A stretch of 64,000 nt of DNA from Datnioides undecimradiatus (taxonomy: Eukaryota > Chordata > Actinopteri > Lobotiformes > Datnioididae): contig WARS01000027.1 in the NCBI GenBank assembly GCA_008933995.1, positions 744,001 through 808,000 on the forward strand, written 5' to 3'. The notes under the pieces were generated by a model, which saw only the letters and a list, made by a program, of their open reading frames with translations, was not told where the DNA came from and did no database searches. This document shows, in pieces, positions 35,561 through 46,560 of this stretch (the first letter of the stretch is position 1; each line of letters opens with the position of its first letter). The position numbers and the translations under genes are program-made.

Positions 35561-35880
35561 TGAACCAATCACAACCATTGGTGTCATTGGCTTGAGTCGA
35601 CAGAGCATATGGATCCCTCAAGGCAACGGGGGGCGTCCTCCCTCCCTTCCTCGCCCTCACCCACCTCCCCTCTCTCGGCCGCAGCTTCGGTCCATCTGCA
35701 GAGCTCCGAGGGCCGACTGGGTTCTCCCGTCCCCTCTGGGCCTCCCAGGTGTGGGCCAATATGGTGCTCAGAGACGGGGCTCCAAGGTTAAGCCGCTGCT
35801 CCTCCCCCGGCCTCCTCTCGTTGGGCTTCATGCACGCAGGCACGAACACTGTAACTCCTACATTGTTACAGCCTGGAAAT
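35561..35880. other. Non-coding C/T-rich sequence
   Basis: 35625-35700 is rich in CCTCCCTCCC-type runs. Overlapping long frames on both strands reflect the skewed composition. Confidence 0.4.
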
Positions 35881-36060
35881 AACAGGGTTTGATTTAAATG
35901 CCAGCTCGTGAGATATCGGACTCATTCAGAAGTAGTTACGGGAGAAAATGAAATTTCAGCTTAATTAAAACTTATTTGACAGCTGGTCTGCAAAGCCTCC
36001 CAGGACTGACATTAGTTTAACTTTTGGTTTTTATTTATAGGACTTCTGAACGTAGAAGGA
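35881..36060. promoter_or_regulatory. Candidate conserved non-coding element
   Basis: TTAATTAA (35961-35968) is followed ten bases later by TGACAG overlapping CAGCTG (35977-35985), a MEIS-type site fused to an E-box. GGTTTGATTTAAATGCC and GAAATTTCAGC flank them. No repeat content. Confidence 0.4.
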
Positions 36061-36734
36061 ATGAAATGTTCGGTATTTCTCTTCTTTTCATTAAATTACC
36101 ATATTCTGCAAAAAAATATATCTTTGATTCTTTTTTTATTTCTTATCAAACGACTTCAGACGTACGTTCTTAACTCTTCTGGGCAATCAAACGCCTCTTG
36201 TGGATGGTTGCGTCACCAGTCTGTCGCTGCAGCCGCTGCTCGTCACACGCAGCACAGGAAAGCACCTGAACTATCACGTCTGCAGCAGCAGCGCAGACTA
36301 TTTTCACATCTCAGCAACAGCTTGCCTCGTCTTGACCCCGCTGAGACCTCCTCCTTCTGGACTTTTCAGCTGAGCTTAAAGCGCTCTCTCTCGTCCTCTT
36401 TGAGGCGATCCGGGCCCGAAACAGTGGAAATACCTTCGGACCGAGCGCTGACCTGACCCTGAAGCGGGAAGACTGAGGAAATGATTCATGTCTGTGTGAT
36501 GCGCCGCGCGGCTCGAGCAGCCCAGACCAACGCACGCATTGTTGAACAGCACCGGCGTGTGAAAATGCGTGAGCGTGTTCTGACTCACATGAACTTCAAC
36601 GGGGCGAAATGCAACTAGTTTGGAGGCAAACACAGACATAATCGTCTGAAAGAAGCATCCTAAAAGCGCTTTCAGTTCAATATCACGCCATTATGTAGAT
36701 AACAGTCAAACCAGTGGTGTTTTTGCACATGGAG
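36061..36734. other. Non-coding sequence, nothing recognised
   Basis: A 131-codon plus-strand frame at 36061-36456 sits after an acceptor-like TTTTTATTTATAG, but it has no domain I know and no donor at its end. Treated as chance. Confidence 0.35.
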
Positions 36735-36830
36735 GATAATAATTATTAGGCACTTACAATGTGTTTATAATGCACTTATAGTGTTTCGATGCTTTCCAAG
36801 CACCACTTGAGGTAAAGTGTTAGCCAACAT
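36735..36830. repeat. Probable dispersed repeat ending in GGTAAAGTGTTA
   Basis: AATAATTATTAGGCACTTAC, AATGTGTTTATAATGCACTT, ATAGTGTTTCGATG, then CACTTGAGGTAAAGTGTTAG. Sequences with this 'ataatgcacttata...ggtaaagtgtta' order are common in fish DNA and belong to short non-autonomous elements. Confidence 0.5.
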
Positions 36831-36908
36831 TTGTGCAATCATCATTTCATCCGGAGAAGATTATGTTTTTTCTTTCTCAAAGTGCACAAGAGACCGCTTA
36901 CGAGGATC

Positions 36909-36935
36909 AGGGCGGGCGGGCGGGCGGGGAGGGGG
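36909..36935 (+). other. Strong G-quadruplex motif
   Basis: Runs of at least three G separated by single bases: GGG C GGG C GGG C GGGG A GGGGGG. More than four G-runs with one-base loops is the most stable quadruplex class. Also a (GGGC)n simple repeat. It lies about 100 bases upstream of a CpG-rich patch and 300 bases upstream of a candidate regulatory block. Confidence 0.85.
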
Positions 36936-37204
36936 GCGGTGGCATTTCTTTCTTCCTCGCCACGTCGTGTACAGTGAATCAACGTTCCCCCCGAGAGGCG
37001 TAAGATAAGATTGTCAGCCCGGTTCGACGGGAAGACCGAGGAGAACGCCGCGTCCCCGTCGCTCCACGTGTCCTCTGTTTGTAAAAACAATTACATTATC
37101 TGCTTTTCTCTTCTTAAAAAAAAAAAAAGAGACAAACAACAAAACGCAAGGGGGAGAACATTTTGTCCCCCCCGTCCCGCCTCGCCACCACCGCCAGCCT
37201 CACC
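36936..37204. other. CpG-bearing spacer with poly-A
   Basis: CpG-rich at about 36990-37070, then a poly-A run (37117-37128) and C-rich sequence. No feature recognised. Confidence 0.4.
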
Positions 37205-37440
37205 CCCTCCTCCTGGATGCTAATTTTCATTTTAATTGCGTCAAACCGCTTTTTCTCACATCTGAAAAATGTGTACGTGTGAGGGTGTTGATTAGAGAAA
37301 GTAAAAATACAGCATGTAGGATTTTTATGCTAATTACCCTTTAAACCTCGCTCACGTCAGTCGGCTTCCCTAATTAGCATGTTTCCGACAGGAGCGGGGA
37401 AGAGTGAGAGCATGGTGCGATGGGGCTCTGCGCGGCTAAA
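37205..37440. promoter_or_regulatory. Candidate conserved element with three ATGCTAATT sites
   Basis: ATGCTAATT occurs at 37217-37225. ATGCTAATTA (37327-37336) and its exact reverse complement TAATTAGCAT (37371-37380) flank a 34-base centre. ATGCTAAT is a variant of the POU octamer, and TAATTA is a homeodomain core. CATTTTAATTGCG and GTTGATTAG add further AT-rich words. Three copies in 165 bases of non-repetitive DNA is unlikely to be background. Confidence 0.48.
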
Positions 37441-37469
37441 TTAACGGTGTGAAAACCCAGACGTTTGAA

Positions 37470-38080
37470 TGTTTTTTCCTTCTTTTCCCCTCCCTCCCCG
37501 TCTCTTTCTCATTCTTTCCTCCTCCTCCTCCGCCCACCCACACCTGTGAACGAGTCTGCGAGAGTTGGAATTAACTCTCTCGCCCTGTCCGTCTGTCTCT
37601 CTGTGCGCCAGTCTCTCTCTCTGTTTCTGTCTGTCCCTCTCTAATCTATCCTCCATCTCTCAATCTGTTCCTTTGTCTCTTTCCCTCTCCGCCTGCCTGC
37701 TTGTATCTCTCTATCTCTATATATATCTCTCTATCTCTAAATTAGAGATATCTCCATATCAGGTGGTGCGTCGACGCCACGCTGTGCCATCGGTGCGAAT
37801 GCTACACTCCTTCCTGGTGGACGGTAGCCATCAGTGTGTGAGCGTGGTGTGAACGGGTGAATGCTGGCATGTAGTAGTCTATAAGTACAGTCCATTTACC
37901 CCCTATATCTCTGTCGATCGCTATTGCTCTAGTTCTCTCTGCCTTTCCATCTATTAATCTATCGATCTATTGACTCTAATTCTATCTTTCTTGTTTCTCT
38001 CTCTCTGTTTTTCCATCTCTAATCATCCATGAATCTCGATTTCTCCCTGTCTGTCCGTCCAGCTTCAGGTATTCCTACTC
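37470..38080. repeat. Long polypyrimidine tract (TCTC/TCTA-rich)
   Basis: Mostly C/T on the plus strand, with degenerate CTCT, TCTA and CTGTCT units at 37470-37745 and 37905-38060. The unit is less regular at 37750-37900. A perfect palindrome, TATCTCTAAATTAGAGATA (37732-37750), sits inside. Such tracts can form triplex (H-DNA). Confidence 0.8.
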
Positions 38081-38579
38081 CTGCACCGTGCGCTCATGTC
38101 GTGGCAACAGTCACAGTTCATGTGTCCGACTCCTCGTTCGTCTTTTAACTTCTTTCCTTTACTTGTTTTACTCTCCAGTTCAGGTCTAGTCCCTGTACTT
38201 CCTGAGGTTTTCCTTTTATTATTATTATTAATTTTTGGTCTCTCACTCAAACGACTGACCAGACTCGACTCGATATCCGCCGCCAAGGTTCCGGTTAAAA
38301 GCCGGCGATGTCTTGACTGTCAATTTACAGCTTGAGTGCCTTCAAGGCTAGACGCTCTCCGTGCTGCGAGAGTGGGAGCTTTATGGTTACACCTGGCTGA
38401 TGGAGGCGCCTATTCAGCGGGTCAGGAAGAGGCTGTAATGAACACAGCATCACAGAAATGCTGTCGCAGTGTTGTTTTCCTCTCTCGGAGCTCAGACTCT
38501 TCCATAAATTCATTTTTGTCTATATACGACTTGTTGTTTACGGTCAGAAACATTTGGCCCTGCGTTGTTTTCCCCGGCC
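38081..38579. other. Non-coding sequence, nothing recognised
   Basis: Mixed sequence with a short TTATTATTATTAAT run near 38216-38231. Confidence 0.35.
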
Positions 38580-38760
38580 TTACAGGATGCAGCGTTCCCG
38601 TAATGACTCATTTATTTTGTGAAGTGGATGAGCTTTAATTGGCTTAAGCACAGGTGCAACCTCTAATTGAGATGATGTCAGCCGCCGGTATTTGCCAAAA
38701 TTCATTTGCAGTTGTTGGTTTGTTCCTCCAGGCTGGCAGGTTTCAGGGCTCCAGACGAAC
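38580..38760. promoter_or_regulatory. Candidate conserved non-coding element
   Basis: TGACTCA (38604-38610, exact AP-1 site), GCTTTAATTGGCTTAAGC, CAGGTG (38651-38656, ZEB/SNAI-type E-box) and CTCTAATTGAGATGATGTC fall within 90 bases. Non-repetitive. Confidence 0.42.
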
Positions 38761-39540
38761 TTCTTTCCCACCTCCTGCTGAAAATTTTAGAGCACCCAGC
38801 ACAAAATGTTTCTGGACGCCACTTAAATCGAACCACATTTGTATTTTCTCTGCATCAAATCTACAGCGCTGATTAATGTTTTGTCAATAATTAGAAAATT
38901 CATTGAAATAACAGTTTTATTTGAATTTAAAGGCAATAAAATCACAAATTTAAGTTTTTCCGTAGAATAAAACATCAGTAGGTTAAACACTGACTCTGTT
39001 AAACGCCTAATAATAAATGTACACATGTAAACAAAAGGCATACAGCCACAACAAAACAGGTAAACAAGGACACCCCACACACACATTCCTCTGTGTGCCC
39101 TGAAGCAGACTCCAGTGCTGCTGCTGCTGTTCTGTTGGATGCTGAGCCGAGAGCAGAGCGCGAAACACTTGGCGTTCTCGTCTCAGCCACGTTAATCGTG
39201 AGAGCGCGGTTTATACGGGAGATCAGCCGCTCGCTCTTTGTCGTAGTCGTCCTCGTCAGAAACTGGTCTGAATGTTCTTTTGTTTGAAAGATGCATCGGT
39301 CGTTGGTCTCGCTGTCACCGAAGAGCTGAGAGGGAGCACGTGTGGACTGGATGCAGGTGAAGGACGACAACTCATGCTGAAGTGTCCTCACCCCATAATA
39401 ATAATATGATTCCCATTATTGTCCTTTTTATTGTTAATGGTATTGATCCTGCTTCAGTCCTCTCATCCTTCTTCTTCTACACCTTCTGCTCTTTGATGAC
39501 CCTCTATGTTGGGACATTAACGTTTAGCAGTAGACTGTTT
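38761..39540. other. Non-coding sequence, nothing recognised
   Basis: 38870-39010 is AT-rich and may contain a decayed 'ATTAATC'-type repeat (GTCAATAATTAGAAAATTCA). The rest is unassigned. The 130-codon minus-strand frame has no known domain. Confidence 0.35.
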
Positions 39541-40010
39541 AAAATCATGGTTGGAGCTGCCGTGGCGTCGCCCAGAGCGAAGCTTGTTTGCATTGTTTTA
39601 CCATCTTTGCATTGTTTGACGTCGCCTAACTCCTGGCTAATCCAAACTATGAGCAAAGTGGTGTCACATGGCGGTGAGGTGGCGCCCAATGACGCATGGT
39701 TGCTGAAACACAGCAGACAGGTGTTGGGTAGCTGTCAGTCAAAGAAGCCCCGCCCCTTCATCCTGCATAACTTCAGGTGTTAATCTGATTTAAAGGAGTG
39801 AGTTCTGTATAAATTCAGCCCGTACAGTCGTCATGAACGGGGAAACTAGCTGCAGAGACCAAACCGTTGTTTGTACCAGGCTGTAAACATGTTTACTGCT
39901 GCATTTTAACATGGGGGTCTATGGGGACTGACTCGCTGCTGGAGCCTCTGGTGGACGCTCAGGGAACTGCAGGTTTGCAACTTGGGTTCATCCCACAGCC
40001 TTAAACCATA
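39541..40010 (+). repeat. Dispersed fish repeat (~470 bp)
   Basis: GTCAGTCAAAGAAGCCCCGC, CCTGCATAACTTCAGGTGTT, TCAGCCCGTACAGTCGTCAT, GAACGGGGAAACTAGCTGC, GTACCAGGCTGTAAACATG, CATGGGGGTCTATGGGGACT, GACTCGCTGCTGGAGCCTC and GGAACTGCAGGTTTGCAAC occur in that order. I recall this order from a high-copy percomorph repeat. No open reading frame of its own. Confidence 0.68.
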
Positions 40011-40740
40011 TAAACTGATTTAAACATTAAAAGCAAAAGTTAAATCTATCTCCAAAGCAGCAGCTTGGTGGCACGCTGAAGTCACATGATGATTCAATAA
40101 AGTCCTTCAGACTTTGAATAATTCAGCTCGTCCATCGTATGCTCCCAGCTCAGGTCCCCAAACTGTTCGTTTTCCTGTTAACTCTCTCTCTCTTTAACTA
40201 CTTGGTCACGTTTTATTTTCAAATCAGACTTAATTTAAAGTCTCCAGATCTCAAACATCTTCAAACTGCTTGTTTCGGCCTGATCGACAGCCCCCAAACC
40301 ATTTATGCAACATCGTCACCTTTGAGATGCTTCAACTAGTGAATTTGGCTTTTAAACTATTAATCAACTGTCATAAAAGCCTAAAATGACCTAAAATTAA
40401 AGCCGACTTATTAAGAACAGAAATATAAGCTCCTGCATTTGTTGCAATCCTGGTGATCTTGAGTCTGCGTCACTTTTGTTGCACCTGACCCACGTTTCTG
40501 CTGAACTTAACTGCTATTTTAAGCACCACAGAGGAAGAGCGCCGCGTCCCCAAACTCCTTCTCATCATCCTTTGTTTCTCGGCAGGTGAAAATGAGCAAG
40601 CCGATCTCCGTCTTGCCTTTAAGGTGTTAAATCCTCGCTCGTCTCTTCCTCGCAGGTGCATGTGAGAACCAGATGTAATGTTGTTTTTCTTTTTTTCTTT
40701 CCCTTTAACTTCACCTCCTCTGCTTGGAGAACACTCATTT
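40011..40740. other. Non-coding sequence, nothing recognised
   Basis: Unassigned AT-moderate DNA. A T/C-rich stretch precedes the next candidate element at 40680-40720. Confidence 0.35.
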
Positions 40741-41000
40741 CCCGAACACAGTGGTGGTCGTCATTCCAATTAATTAGCCGGTAAGAAAAAGCTCCATGTA
40801 ATTAGCTGATTTAGCCTAATGGGCTAATCCCTATAACGCCACTTAAGGCAGTTGTGTTCTTTATCAGCACACTGCTGTGATAGCCTTGTCATCAGAGAAT
40901 ACATCATTAGGCTGAAAGCATCAGTTTCATTGCTGTCATTATGTGACTTTATGTTCTTTAAGTTTCTATTCCTGACGTCGATGACGAAGGTCCTGCTTTT
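40741..41000. promoter_or_regulatory. Candidate conserved non-coding element
   Basis: CCAATTAATTAGCC (40766-40779), TGTAATTAGCTGATTTAGCC, a 6-bp inverted pair TTAGCC/GGCTAA (40811-40816 and 40822-40827), GGCTAATCC (OTX type) and CCACTTAAGG (NKX type) are packed into 80 bases. ATCATTAGGCTGAAAGC follows. Strong enhancer-like texture. Confidence 0.45.
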
Positions 41001-41589
41001 AGATTTTCTCTAATTGTTCAGTCAGTTTAGACTTTTCCCACCCTCCGTGCCGTTGGTGTGTTGCTCATAATTTCACTGACAGCTTCTTGTGCAGCAGCAT
41101 CTACTGTTGTTCCCTATGTCACCGCTGTACATCTAAGACTGTTTGGCAGGTCTAGGCATTGACATTCTCAAGTTGTTTCATATCAGATGCAATGACAGAT
41201 CGCTTGTTGTTGCTCATTGTGACCTGACCTGTTTTATTATTGCACTCTTATTGAAATATCGAGCTTCCTCTGACGTTTTGTACTTTTCTTCTGATGAAAG
41301 TGCACGTTGAGTTGGTGCCGGTGCAGAAGTGGCTGCACAACTTGGCACCGAGCAGAAGCAAAATGGTTGTCAAACAGCTTTCAGATCAATATGTCGCTGT
41401 GTCACTCTTCAGTAACATGGTTTGAGCCATTAGTCCACTGGTTGTTGCATGTTTATGAGACTTATTTGATGATTTAAGTATATTTTTAGGCAGCAGCCAC
41501 GAAAAGATTATCGTATTAATGACAGTAACAACAAAAACGTGCCAAAGACTCTGAACAACATTTGTGTTAATATACTGTAACATCACAAA
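41001..41589. other. Non-coding sequence, nothing recognised
   Basis: Unassigned. No repeat copy or motif cluster stood out. Confidence 0.35.
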
Positions 41590-41890
41590 TAATCAGAACT
41601 CACCCCTCTGTTGCTTCACCTCCTCCTGTCTCCATGTGAATCTGCTGGAGTCCTGGTTGTAGCTGCTGTAAATCATCTTTGGTTCATATAGACCAGTTCT
41701 CAGAGGTTCTTTTAGGTCCTGGTCCGGCTGTGTTCACTGGGGAGCTACTGCCCCGCCCTGAAAGCCTCTCAGCTGCCCGTCCAAAGCTGCTGTGCCAGCA
41801 CCAATGCTACCGCGGGTTAGCTGCGCAGCTAACTAGCTGAGCTAACAAGCTGAGCTAACAAGCTTTTCATTCAATTCATTCATTCATTCA
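41590..41890. repeat. Probable dispersed repeat with a GCTGAGCTAACAA tandem
   Basis: CACCTCCTCCTGTCTCCATG, CCTGGTTGTAGCTGCTGTAA, GACCAGTTCTCAGAGGTTCT, GTCCAAAGCTGCTG, then a tandem 13-mer GCTGAGCTAACAA at 41836-41861 and a degenerate (ATTC)n run (41867-41895). The order resembles a common percomorph repeat ending in GCTAAC words. Confidence 0.5.
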
Positions 41891-42780
41891 ATTCATGACA
41901 GATTAGTTGTGTACGTTCCTCAAGTGTCTTTCAAACCCAGACTGTTGGACCTGACTCTGCGCTTAATTCACCTCGACCCACATGCACTGAGAATGGACTG
42001 ACCTTTGACCCCTGTTACTGCTGATTGTGTCAACAACGTACAGCGTAATCACAGTTTGCACGTACAGACGTCCACATGCACAGCAAAGTTAGTGTCCTGT
42101 CATCTATATCTCCTTAATCCCTTCACTTTCACTTGTTACCACTGTCTAACTAGCCAATAGGTTGGTTATAGATCTCTTGAATTTAGAGCTGAAACAGTTA
42201 ATCTGCTCACCAGTGAGTGAATCTGCAGTAACTTCATGAATTCATTGACCATCCGTTCCCCAGTTTTAGCTTTTTCTTTATCTTGCGTGACTGCAAACAG
42301 AACATTTCTTGCTTTTTCGCTGCTTAATTAAACAAAAACCGTCGATTTGATGACATCATCTCAGCACATGTCCCACAATCCCCAGCGGGGTGAATAAAGA
42401 CCCATCTCTTTTGGGGGAAAGAGGATGGCAACCAAATACATTTCGTTGACGTCAGCGTTTGAATTAATAGGTGCCGAAATCATCCATGTATCCCAGATGA
42501 GTCACAGCCCCGGCGAACACTCGCACATAAATTATATTGTTACTGAAAAAGTGGGAAAATGTGAGAACTGTAAAACCGTCCGTGAGTAATGTTTGAATGA
42601 TTTAGGTCTGAGTCAAGCAGCTTATCGTTGGAGATTTGTATAAACGACATGGATGTGACATAAATCAGCCAGAGGCCTCGCTTTGACTCTTTGGATACAC
42701 CTACCGCCAGTGTTCCTCTGGTTTTATGCTGAAACGCGTGTAGAGCTGTTGCAGCAAAATGATCTCGGGCTTTTTCTTTA
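41891..42780. other. Non-coding, partly decayed repeat
   Basis: AGAGCTGAAACAGTTAATCTG near 42184 recalls the end of the 'ATTAATC' repeat, but the match breaks off. 42470-42640 is non-repetitive. No gene. Confidence 0.3.
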
Positions 42781-43200
42781 AATAACGCATTGATTGTGGG
42801 TTTCTCCTGCTTTCTCCCTCCTCACAATGTGAGCACTTATTATATCAAGTGCAGATAGAGAGGTTCGGTTTGCCAGAGATGCTGCTATCGAATGCACTTT
42901 GCACCTTCATGCATTATTCTCGACGAGTTAAGTTACAAAGGGGCCGAGATATTGTATCAAACCTCGAGGCGTTGGGTGTGTTTTCTGCTTCTTTTCCCTC
43001 TCTCAATAGTCCGGCCAGATTAATGGGCTCGAATTGGAGGAAGCAGAGCATAAAAAAACTGTAGTGTTGTTATTGATATTCAGTCAGATAAGCCGCGGTC
43101 AGTTGCATTCAGGAGTCTTTAGCGGGGAGCGGTGCTTAGTGGCCCGCACCTTGTTTATCGAGGAGAAAAGCGTTATGTCCCCGAGCTCAGAGGCCTTATA
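42781..43200. promoter_or_regulatory. Candidate conserved non-coding block
   Basis: Perfect palindrome CTCACAATGTGAG (42821-42833), TTATTATATCAAGTGCAGAT, TTGTTATTGATATTCAGTC, AGATAAGCCG (GATA type) and CTTGTTTATCGAGG, in non-repetitive sequence. Confidence 0.33.
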
Positions 43201-43434
43201 AGCGAGACAGATGGAGGTTGAATGGCCCCGTTCCTCCCGTCCCCCCTGTGTGGGGCGGGCGGCGGTGGTGGGAGGGGGTCTTTAAATGTATCTTGGTGAA
43301 ATCTCTGGGGGCTGAATACACTGTGTGCATTAGCAGGAGCGTGGGCCGCTTTTGTGTTTCCAATTAAATGTCTAAAACAATGGATGATAGCTGTGGGCAA
43401 TTGTGACCGGCGTACAATACAAGTACAGACATCG
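43201..43434. other. G-rich then AT-rich spacer
   Basis: 43240-43280 is G-rich (GGGGCGGGCGGCGGTGG). 43320-43400 has CATTAGCAGG and TTCCAATTAAATG words that may extend the preceding block. Confidence 0.3.
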
Positions 43435-43449
43435 TGTGTGTGTGTGTGT
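43435..43449. repeat. Short (GT)7 run
   Basis: Fifteen bases of GT. Confidence 0.9.
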
Positions 43450-45950
43450 ATTATTACAGTAAGATGGCAGGTAGTTGTTATTCATGATATTCAGCTCCCT
43501 CAGAAGCTGCACATTGAAGCTCAGCTACAGATTTCTGGATGCAAACAGGAGCCACGTCCAGTTCACATTCGAGTTTGTTGCTTCGCTTCGTCGAGGGAGG
43601 AGGAAGGGAAGGGAGGTGTAGAAGGAGCCGACTCAGGACGTCAGAAACTCTGGCTCGCTGTTAGGCGCAGAGTGGAAATGAAAGGGAAAAAGGGGGTCAA
43701 GCTGAGGTATAGAGAGCAGGAGAAAGCCACAAGAGCTGTGTGAGTGTGAGCGTCGTGCCGAGCGGGAGGATGGTCTCCAGCAGCTCCATTGATTTTTCTC
43801 TCCGTCTCCTCGACCGGCCTCCGACGCTGTCCGCTTCCCCCCGCAGTCACAGAGAGAATGGGCTTTAACAAAGACCTCAGCAGACACCCGCCGACCATGA
43901 CCGCTCTCCAACCTCCATCCCAGACCTCCGCCGTTGAGCTAAAAGCGCCGCCGTCTCCACCCCCCCACCACGCTCTTCCTCTGCTGACATTTGACTCGAC
44001 ACAAATTACCGAGGTCACCTCCGTCCTTTTCTTTATTTCTACTTTCCGTATTTGTGGAGTTTTTGTGCCGGCGAGCCTCGGCGCTCAAGCCTCGGCCCAT
44101 TAGGGTGCGGCTGATATGACATGCCAAAAAAATATACCCGGCACTAAACGCAGCGAGTATTCAGCATAAACATGAACTTTAGCTTTGCAGGGTGGAAGAA
44201 CCTGTAATTTAGGCTTAAAGTCTCCACTGAAACCCCCAGATTACTCCACCACTTTCCTGCTCTGCTGCAAAGGACGACATCTGGAATCAGCCAGAACATA
44301 GACGCTGCATCCAAATCAAAGAAGACTGCGACACGAAACCATACATTATATATAATTTAGAGAGAAAACAAAGGTCCTTGTGTGCTCAGTCTGGAAGTGG
44401 CCTCTGGCTATTGAAGTAGGCAGATATTAAGGTATTTCTGAAGACTGAATACCTTTTTTTTGTTATTTGTGTACTCTGTGTTGTTGAGGGTGACTTTCAT
44501 TTTGTATTTCATTTCCCCACTGACCCAAGGAGTCATCTATTTGGGAAAAATATATATATTTTCCCCCTCTCGGAAGGTATTATGTGTTTAAAAGTGGCTT
44601 TTTGATGAAGAGGTTATTGTTGTGGCAGGAGTTGGAGAAAGAGCGCTGCAGCCTCTACGTGCCGGACCTTGTGTGAAGCTATAAATCATTCGGTTGCTAG
44701 GTTTTGGTCGGTATCATGTAAGGCCAATGAGGCGAGAGTTCATGTAATAAAGCCCTCCATATGGAAAGTACTATGTGACAGGTTTAGGTTGTACCCTGGT
44801 TGAGGTGCAAATCTGGTATAGCGGGAAAAAGAAGTCAAAATGCATAAGGATGTGTTTCTTATTAGGTATTTACAATAAATCCTAGTAGATGTGTCAGAAA
44901 CGGATCAAGTCCTTTTGCATAAACTAGCTTTTTTGTCCACAGGCAACTTTGGTGCACCATTAGCATCAAAAGAATAAGGAGCATTTGCACCACTTTGCTC
45001 GATACGAACACTGAACAGAGGCAAAAGGCCAAAAAGCAAAAGTCATAATCGGCTATAAAGCTTCATTTGCATTTCTTATGTCGATCAATTAGTCAATACG
45101 ATACTGAAAGAGTAAAACTTAATGCATCAGCTCATCCAAAGCAGCTCTGACCTTTTCTTATCCGCAGCTCTCCATCAGCTGCTGGTTGCAAAAACCCAAA
45201 TTGCTCCCATACAGCGGATGATTCAACAGGTGCAGGTGGGTCTTTGCTCTCGCCACAATGTGACTGACTCACGCCAATTAGCCGCTTGTGCTCACCTCGG
45301 CCTGCAGGATACCATACACGCATGTAGTCGGCGTGCACGGACCATGACCTTCCCATACCTTGACAGTTTGTCATGAGTATCTGACCTAATACAGCACTAC
45401 TGCTGGGATTGAGGCCCCCTGGACCAGAACCCAGAGGACTTACATCCATAATGTGCAACTCTGCACCTCAGGATTTACCGAAGCGCCAATCAGAAGCTTG
45501 CTTCCCTTCACAACAAACGTCGATACGTAAACTATACCAAGTATTTTAGTTGCCAGACCATTACTATGCCTAACCATTGATGATTTGCGTTAACAAGTAT
45601 CTCTTCCACCCTTAATCATTAGCAGCTGTTCTTGTTCGGCGACATGGGGTTGGGTCTTCACCCGTGGCTGTATTGCGAATGATTTCATGGTTTCAGCTAA
45701 TTTTTTGTCATTATGGCGCCATTTTACCTCATTATAGTCTATATAGGTTTCTATAATTCAGCATTACCATTATCTGTGGGGTAGAATACAACGGTATACC
45801 CATATTTGATTTGACATGACATAAAACGTAACGTGACAAACCATAAACTATGATTTTTATGCATTTATTCATTTTAGAAGTTAGTGAAAACAGCTTAAAA
45901 ACAGGTTTTCCTCCTGTAGAACAAGCAGTACAGGGCAAACAGTGGCCATT
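43450..45950. other. Non-coding sequence, nothing recognised
   Basis: 2.5 kb with overlapping frames on both strands (125 and 104 codons near 43640-44100) driven by a purine-rich stretch at 43590-43740. 44600-44760 is non-repetitive. The 108-codon minus-strand frame at 45132-45458 lies in sequence that could be an old transposon, but I cannot name it. Confidence 0.35.
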
Positions 45951-46090
45951 ACGTCACCGTGTTACTGTACGTACATCACAGGCCTCAAGGGGCAGATGAA
46001 GAGCTACACGCTAATTTGCTAAATAGAATTACAATGGTAATAATTAATGGAAACAGTTGAAGCTGGGAGGTTTTGTCTCACAGGTGACCC
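45951..46090. promoter_or_regulatory. Candidate conserved non-coding block (weak)
   Basis: GCTAATTTGCTAAATAG, AATGGTAATAATTAATGG and a following C run (46087-46099). AT-rich, non-repetitive. Confidence 0.3.
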
Positions 46091-46129
46091 CCCCCCCCCT
46101 GTTTGTTCAATAAAGAAAGCATGTTAGAT

Positions 46130-46560
46130 GTTGTGTATGAATCAGCAGCAATTAGCCCGTACCACGCCTTGGGTGGGCCATCTGCTGAGCGAGCATCAAA
46201 TCCAAACAGGTGGGCCCCCGTCGCCTCGGTGATCGCTGTGTCGAACACCGCGACGACGGCGAGGTGATTAATGAGGGCTCCCTAAACATCTCGCCGCTGC
46301 TGAGGACGCGGGACATAGCCTGCCGGTGCGCGCCTTCGCCGCGGCGCGTCTCACAAAGACATATTCCGTCTCTGCAGCGCACGCCGGAGCCCAGCGCATT
46401 TGTTAATTAGTGATTTTAACTGAAGTCATAGTGCAGCCTAATTGCTGGTAATAATGATATTCGATTAGGGAATCAATTGGCTGTGGTGCCTTGACTGCTT
46501 TGATGGATGCAGCCTCGGGCAGTGGCTGTAAAAAGGCTTACACAGTGATGGAAAGCACAA
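46130..46560. promoter_or_regulatory. Candidate conserved block, CpG-rich centre
   Basis: CAGCAATTAGCCC (46147-46159), a CpG-rich middle (46220-46390), GGTGATTAATGAGG (46262-46275), then CAGCCTAATTGCTGGTAATA, ATTCGATTAGGGAATCAATT and GGCTGTAAAAAGGC. The two AT-rich flanks around a CpG-rich core distinguish it from the simpler blocks. Confidence 0.38.

Noticed and set aside
36061-36456. 131-codon frame after an acceptor-like TTTATAG
   Set aside because: No donor at its end, no domain, and length within chance.
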